A stretch of DNA of 64,000 nucleotides from Polaromonas eurypsychrophila (GTDB lineage Bacteria; Pseudomonadota; Gammaproteobacteria; Burkholderiales; Burkholderiaceae_C), in assembly GCF_014641715.1 (NCBI RefSeq), contig NZ_BMIG01000001.1, forward strand, positions 1 to 64,000. Reading direction: 5' to 3'. Within the stretch, counting starts at the first letter, position 1; every line of letters begins with the position of its first letter. A program made the position numbers and the translations under genes. Positions 56,952 to 64,000 of the stretch are shown here, one piece after another. The notes beneath the pieces were generated by a model. It did no database searches. It worked only from the letters and a program-made list of their open reading frames with translations, and had not been told where the DNA came from.

Positions 56952-58133
56952 TTAGCCCAAGACAAACTGCGAAACGATATTGCGCTGCACTTCGTTGGAG
57001 CCGCCGTAAATCGTGGTTTTGCGCAGATTGAAATAAGTCGAGGCCAGAGGCGCATTGGCGGCCACGCCGCCCGGGAAGTCGCCCTGCCAGCCGGCTTCCA
57101 TGGCTTCTTCGATGAAGGGCAGGCTGAAGGGGCCGGCAGCCAGCATCATCAGTTCGCTGTAGCGCTGCTGGATCTCGCTGCCGCGGATTTTCAGCAGGCC
57201 GGCGATGTCCAGCGAGTTCTTGCCGGATTTCTCGGCTGACAGCACCCGCAGCACCAGCATCTCCAGCGCCACCACATCGACCTCGAGTTTGGCAATTTCG
57301 TCGCGGAAGCGCGTGTCGTCATAGACGCCTTCGGCCTTGGCGATACGCTTGAGTCGCTCCAGCTCGCGTTTGGCGCGGTTGACGTCGGCAATGTTGGTGC
57401 GTTCGTGGCTGAGCAGGTGTTTGGCATAGGTCCAGCCCTTGTTTTCCTCACCGACCAGGTTGTTGACCGGAACTTCGACGTTGTCGAACCAGACCTCGTT
57501 GACCTCGGCCTCGCCGTCGAGCAAGACAATGGGTCGCACGGTGACGCCGGGCGACTTCATGTCGATCAGCAAAAAGGAAATGCCGGTTTGCGGTTTGCCT
57601 TCTGTGCTCGTGCGCACCAGACAGAAAATCCACTCGCCGTACTGGCCCAGTGTGGTCCACGTCTTCTGGCCGTTGACGATGTACTTGTCACCCTGGCGTT
57701 CTGCCTTGCACTTCACCGACGCCAGGTCGGAGCCGGAGCCCGGCTCGCTGTAACCCTGGCTCCACCAGACCTCGCCGCTGCCAATGCCCGGCAGGAAGCG
57801 CTGTTGCTGCTCGGGGCTGCCGAAGGCCATGATCACGGGCGCCACCATCACCGGGCCGAAGGGCACAACGCGCGGCGCGCCAGCGAGTGCGCATTCTTCT
57901 TCAAACAGATGCTTTTGCACCGCGTTCCAGCCGGGGCCGCCGAACTCCTTGGGCCAGGCGTGGCCCAGCCAGCCTTTTTTGCCGAGGATTTTGGCCCAGC
58001 GCTGCATGTCCTCACGGCTCAGGCGCAAGGCATTGTGGACCTTGTGCGAGATGTCGGCCGGGAGGTTGGAACCGACCCAGGCGCGAATGTCCTCGCGGAA
58101 TTTCTGTTCTTCAGGGGTGAAAGCTAAGTCCAT
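56952..58133 (-). CDS. Acyl-CoA dehydrogenase
   Basis: This 393-residue protein has FTPEEQKFREDIRAWVGSNL, then WSQGYSEPGSGSDLASVKC and EVWFDNVEVPVNNLVGEENK of acyl-CoA dehydrogenases, ending in TTIYGGSNEVQRNIVSQFVL. ATG 58133 is chosen with GGAGA about ten bases upstream. It precedes the second dehydrogenase gene in the same direction. The substrate is unknown. Confidence 0.92.
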   Translation of the reverse strand: MDLAFTPEEQKFREDIRAWVGSNLPADISHKVHNALRLSREDMQRWAKILGKKGWLGHAWPKEFGGPGWNAVQKHLFEEECALAGAPRVVPFGPVMVAPVIMAFGSPEQQQRFLPGIGSGEVWWSQGYSEPGSGSDLASVKCKAERQGDKYIVNGQKTWTTLGQYGEWIFCLVRTSTEGKPQTGISFLLIDMKSPGVTVRPIVLLDGEAEVNEVWFDNVEVPVNNLVGEENKGWTYAKHLLSHERTNIADVNRAKRELERLKRIAKAEGVYDDTRFRDEIAKLEVDVVALEMLVLRVLSAEKSGKNSLDIAGLLKIRGSEIQQRYSELMMLAAGPFSLPFIEEAMEAGWQGDFPGGVAANAPLASTYFNLRKTTIYGGSNEVQRNIVSQFVLG

Positions 58134-58287
58134 AAACGGCATGTCTCCAATCGGTTCCGGTAACCCCGCATTTTTAGCACGGTCGTTCGGAATTTTATGT
58201 CCCAGTTGGGACAAATAGCGAGCGATTCCACCTTGCAGAATCAAGACGTGAATCGATAGCAGGCCAGGCCAGGATAATCAGAACATC

Positions 58288-59475
58288 TTGCCTTCGTACC
58301 GCACCTTCATCAGCGCCCTCAGTGTCGGCCAGATTCTTGTCTGGGCGGTTTTGTATTACGGTTTCTCCTCGTTTGTGCTGCCGATGCAGCGTGACATGGG
58401 CTGGAGCCAGCCCGACATCATGGGCGCCTTCACGCTGGGCCTGATGGTCTGGGGCCTGGCCACCTATGCAGTCGGCGCTGCAATTGACCGCGGGCGGGGG
58501 CGCGCGGTGCTGACCGGCGGCGCGTTGCTGGGCGCGGCCGGCTGCGCGCTCTGGTCGCAGGCCTACAGTCTGCCGGTCCTGTACGCGGCCTGGGCCCTGC
58601 TGGGGCTGGCCATGGCCATGACGCTGTACGAACCGGCCTTCATGGAGATTACCAAACGGTTTCCCGAGCGTTACCGTCAGGGCATCACCACCATCACGCT
58701 GGTCGGTGGTTTTGCCAGCACGCTGTCGTTTCCGGTGGTGGCCTGGTTGCAGGCGCGCCTCGGCTGGCGGCCCGCGCTGCTGGTGATGGCGCTGGCCCTG
58801 CTGCTGGTGGCGCCGCTCCATGCCTGGGTGCTGCGCGGCGCCTGGAAGCGACCGCTGGTGGCCGATGCCTTGCCGTTGCAGGCCAAGCACGACCAGGCGA
58901 CCTTGCGCGAAGCCATGCAGGGCAGCACCTTCTGGCTGCTGACCGCTGCCTTCACTTTTTATATTTTTGCGATCTCGACCATTTGGGCGCATCTGATGCC
59001 GGCGTTTGAGTCGCGCGGGATGACCCAGGCCGAGGCGGTGGCCGTGATGGTCTGGTTCGGCCCGGCGCAGGTGGCGGGGCGATTTGCCTTTTTGTGGCTG
59101 GGCCGCTCGCTGAACCAGCGCGCACTCGGGCTCATGGTGCTGGCGCTGTTTCCGGTGTCGCTGGTGCTGTTTGCCCTGGGCCGCGAGCCCATGGTGCTGG
59201 TCGCTTTTGCGGTGCTGTTCGGTGTGGCCAACGGACTGATCACCATTGTGCGCAGCAACATCGTGCCGGACTTTTACGGCCGCGAACATGTGGGCCGCAT
59301 CACCGGTGCCATGTCGGGCATTGCGCTGTGCACACGCGCGGCCGCCCCCTTCTTGACCGCCTGGGCCCTGCTCGCGATAGGCGGCTACACCGGCCTGTTG
59401 TGGGGGCTGGTCGGCATGGGCCTGGCTTCGCTGGGGCTGTTTGCACTGGCGCGGCGGCCCAAGCCCCGTTCGTGA
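58288..59475 (+). CDS. MFS transporter
   Basis: The 395-residue protein has twelve helices, starting with FISALSVGQILVWAVLYYGF, and YAVGAAIDRGRGRAVLTGGA fits motif A. No carbohydrate- or drug-specific motif is seen. The start TTG at 58288 is the first credible codon before helix 1. It is divergent from the acyl-CoA dehydrogenase genes and precedes purN by 30 bases. Confidence 0.88.
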   Translation: MPSYRTFISALSVGQILVWAVLYYGFSSFVLPMQRDMGWSQPDIMGAFTLGLMVWGLATYAVGAAIDRGRGRAVLTGGALLGAAGCALWSQAYSLPVLYAAWALLGLAMAMTLYEPAFMEITKRFPERYRQGITTITLVGGFASTLSFPVVAWLQARLGWRPALLVMALALLLVAPLHAWVLRGAWKRPLVADALPLQAKHDQATLREAMQGSTFWLLTAAFTFYIFAISTIWAHLMPAFESRGMTQAEAVAVMVWFGPAQVAGRFAFLWLGRSLNQRALGLMVLALFPVSLVLFALGREPMVLVAFAVLFGVANGLITIVRSNIVPDFYGREHVGRITGAMSGIALCTRAAAPFLTAWALLAIGGYTGLLWGLVGMGLASLGLFALARRPKPRS

Positions 59476-59505
59476 TTGAGATAATCAGCGCACTCTTTAA
59501 GCCTT

Positions 59506-60099
59506 ATGCCCAGCACCAAAAACATCGTTATCCTGATTTCGGGCAGCGGCTCCAACATGGCCGCCATCGTCCAGGCCGCGCAGCAGCAGGACTGGCACCA
59601 GGCGTTCGGCGCCAGCATCAGTGCGGTAATCAGCAACCGGCCCGGCGCTGCCGGCCTGGAAGTCGCACAGTCGCTCGGTGTGGCGACGCAGGTGCTGGAC
59701 CACCGCGTTTTTGAGACGCGCGTAGCCTTCGACGCCGCATTGATGCAAGGGATAGACCGTTACCAGCCCGCGCTGGTGGTGCTGGCCGGCTTCATGCGCA
59801 TCCTCACGCCCGGCTTTGTCAGCCACTATGCCGGTCGCCTGATCAACATTCACCCGTCGCTGCTGCCGGCTTTCACGGGCCTGAACACCCACCAGCGCGC
59901 CATCGATGCCGGATGTGCTGAAGCCGGTTGCACCGTGCACCAGGTGACGGCCGAACTCGATCATGGTCCCATCCTCGCGCAGGCGGCGGTGCCGGTGCTG
60001 CCGGATGACACAGCCGACACGCTGGCCGCGCGGGTGCTGGCACAAGAACACCGGCTTTATCCGCAGGCGGTGCGCGGCTGGCTGCAGGACCAGCCTTGA
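59506..60099 (+). CDS. purN: Phosphoribosylglycinamide formyltransferase
   Basis: This 197-residue enzyme transfers a formyl group from 10-formyl-THF to GAR in purine synthesis. It has the nucleotide-binding start VILISGSGSNMAAI and the catalytic Asn/His in GRLINIHPSLLPAF, with Asp in TAELDHGPI. Length is normal. It stands 30 bases after the MFS gene. Confidence 0.96.
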   Translation: MPSTKNIVILISGSGSNMAAIVQAAQQQDWHQAFGASISAVISNRPGAAGLEVAQSLGVATQVLDHRVFETRVAFDAALMQGIDRYQPALVVLAGFMRILTPGFVSHYAGRLINIHPSLLPAFTGLNTHQRAIDAGCAEAGCTVHQVTAELDHGPILAQAAVPVLPDDTADTLAARVLAQEHRLYPQAVRGWLQDQP

Positions 60100-60235
60100 A
60101 CTGCTGAAGATACAAAGAGATACCCGTGTCGCGAACGCGGTTGAATCCAGCCGCGCGTCCGACCCGTATTGAAGACAGCCGTTGATGTCCCATCCTGGAT
60201 GTCGGCTGATTGTTCAACTCATCAAAGGTATTCAC

Positions 60236-60790
60236 ATGCAAACGAAACACAAACTGGCTTCCATCGGTCTCGCGGTCATGCTGTCCATGTCAGCGGCTTC
60301 TTCCTTCGCTCAGGTAATGGTTGGTGGCGCACCCATGCTGGCTTCCAAAGACATCATCGACAACGCCGTCAACTCCAAGGACCACACCACGCTGGTTGCA
60401 GCCGTCAAGGCCGCTGGCCTGGTTGATACCCTGAAAAGCGCCGGTCCTTTCACCGTGTTCGCACCGACCAACGCCGCTTTTGCAGCGCTGCCTGCCGGCA
60501 CCGTGGACACCCTGCTCAAGCCAGAGAACAAGGGCATGCTGACCGGCATCCTGACCTACCACGTGGTGGCCGGCAAGATGGACGCCGCCGCACTGACCAA
60601 GGCAATTGCCGATGGCAAGGGTTCCGCATCCCTGAAAACCGTGGCCGGCGGAACGCTGACGGCCAAGGCCATGGGCGGCAAAGTCATGGTGACGGATGAA
60701 AAAGGCGGCTCGTCGACCGTGACGATTGCTGATGTATACCAGTCCAACGGCGTGATCCACGTGGTTGACAAGGTGCTGTTGCCAAAATAA
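60236..60790 (+). CDS. Secreted fasciclin-domain protein
   Basis: This 184-residue protein has a signal peptide (cut near SFAQ, residue 25) and a single fasciclin (FAS1) domain with TLVAAVKAAGLVDTLKSAGP, FTVFAPTNAAFAALP, LTYHVVAGKM and the C-terminal NGVIHVVDKVLLP. FAS1 domains mediate adhesion or ligand binding outside the cell. A strong terminator follows. ATG 60236 is preferred over 60182, since the signal peptide starts there. Confidence 0.92.
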   Translation: MQTKHKLASIGLAVMLSMSAASSFAQVMVGGAPMLASKDIIDNAVNSKDHTTLVAAVKAAGLVDTLKSAGPFTVFAPTNAAFAALPAGTVDTLLKPENKGMLTGILTYHVVAGKMDAAALTKAIADGKGSASLKTVAGGTLTAKAMGGKVMVTDEKGGSSTVTIADVYQSNGVIHVVDKVLLPK

Positions 60791-60825
60791 TTTCTGGTGG
60801 CCTCATGGGAGGCCTGCTTGGAATG

Positions 60826-60869
60826 AAAAGCCTCCGCACGGTTTACTCCGCGCGGGGGCTTTTGTTTTT
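60826..60869. terminator. Bidirectional rho-independent terminator
   Basis: AAAAGCCTCCGC pairs with GCGGGGGCTTTT across a 20-base loop; on the plus strand it is followed by GTTTTTG, and on the minus strand the stem ends in TTTT. It separates the fasciclin gene and convergent aceE. Confidence 0.82.
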
Positions 60870-60870
60870 G

Positions 60871-60951
60871 TCATACCGGGCTTGACCCGGTATCCATGAC
60901 TTCTGATTTCTGCGCACTCCTTTGGATGACACCGGGGCCATGAATTGCGGG

Positions 60952-60968
<17 letters not shown>
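60871..60968. repeat. Palindromic repeat, both arms separated
   Basis: TCATACCGGGCTTGACCCGG (60871) and the second arm ATTGCGGGTCAAGCCCGCAA (60943-60962) belong to the palindromic repeat family. The second arm includes the last codons and stop of aceE. Confidence 0.85.
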
Positions 60969-63642
<2,674 letters not shown>

Positions 63643-63744
63643 GGTTTCAATATACGGAATGATTCCCGACATAAGTAGCCAATATGAGCTGCTAATTGAG
63701 ATAAAGACGGCATAAAATTCTGCAAATAGAGGATTTTTCTGACC

Positions 63745-64000
63745 ATGAAACTAGATGTTATCGATTTACGCATACTTGATGAACTGCAGCGTGACGGCGC
63801 GCTGTCCAACGTGGAGTTGGCCCGGCGCGTCCATCTGAGCCCCTCGCCCTGCCTGGCGCGTGTCAAGGCACTTGAAGCTGCGCGGGTGATCGACCGTTAT
63901 GTCGCCATCACCAATGCGGCCGCGTTGGGGTTGGGCCTGACGGTCTTCATTTCGATCAGCCTGCGTTCGCAAAGCAAGGAGTCGCTGGCCGAGTTCGAGA
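63745..64000 (+). CDS. Lrp/AsnC-family regulator, 3' end outside window
   Basis: The visible 85 codons start MKLDVIDLRILDELQRDGAL and include an HTH (SNVELARRVHLSPSPCLARV) and the start of the RAM/AsnC_trans_reg ligand domain (GLTVFISISL). It is divergent from aceE with about 100 bases between start codons, so it might control aceE and itself. The C-terminal domain is beyond the window. Confidence 0.92.
   Translation, partial: MKLDVIDLRILDELQRDGALSNVELARRVHLSPSPCLARVKALEAARVIDRYVAITNAAALGLGLTVFISISLRSQSKESLAEFE

Overview
The window looks like chromosome of a betaproteobacterium of the Burkholderiales, most likely the family Comamonadaceae (Polaromonas/Rhodoferax-like). This is inferred from high GC, the ribF-ileS-lspA order, the homodimeric AceE, the tripartite tricarboxylate transporter with a Bug-type binding protein, the protein sequences, and the very dense population of short dispersed repeats. 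No database search was possible, so the genus is not established.

Layout. Positions 1-1157 hold an IS3-family element cut by the window edge and a short remnant ORF. Positions 1158-7324 hold a low-GC multi-PAS histidine kinase with a second, incomplete transmitter, then a membrane histidine kinase converging on a NarL/FixJ-type regulator. Positions 7604-12064 (minus) are a tightly packed operon: PHP phosphoesterase, DMT exporter, YciO/Sua5-family protein, site-2 protease and trpS. Positions 12173-21424 hold a glutathione transferase, a 24-residue membrane peptide, an uncharacterised gene with recJ, the lolC-lolD lipoprotein exporter, and an unrecognised four-gene block that starts with a J-domain protein. 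Positions 22074-26287 (minus) are a trypsin-like protease, MoxR ATPase, DUF58 and VWA cluster. Positions 26424-30375 hold tatD, a DNA-deoxyinosine glycosylase, a spermidine-synthase-like protein and an orphan GspE ATPase. Positions 30522-36237 are TctB-TctA, a strong terminator, TctC, a gamma-glutamyltransferase and an exporter. Positions 36769-46461 are mixed metabolic and envelope genes, including one nonsense-interrupted thioesterase. Positions 46730-53013 (minus) are a Na/Pi transporter and lspA-ileS-ribF. Positions 53188-60790 hold two HNH endonucleases, a lipoprotein hydrolase, two acyl-CoA dehydrogenases, an MFS carrier, purN and a fasciclin protein. Positions 60952-64000 are aceE with a divergent Lrp-type regulator.

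The most unusual content is non-genic. At least five dispersed repeat families occur. (1) A ~450-bp structured element is present twice in opposite orientation (21611-22053, 36254-36710), both times between convergent genes; one hairpin shows three compensatory base-pair changes between copies. (2) A ~267-bp element with terminal inverted repeats is present twice in opposite orientation (13211-13479, 46466-46732), also with compensatory hairpin changes. (3) A ~50-60-bp mini-element occurs about ten times, several times inside coding genes (glycosylase, Nudix, ileS, aceE and others), in both orientations and different frames without breaking them. (4) A GC-rich repeat occurs three times, once as a ~30-residue in-frame insertion in RecJ. 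(5) A short palindromic repeat (core TCATCCCGGACTTGATCC) contributes C-terminal residues and stop codons to neighbouring genes. Alignments were made by eye.

No tRNA, rRNA, CRISPR array, prophage or riboswitch was recognised.
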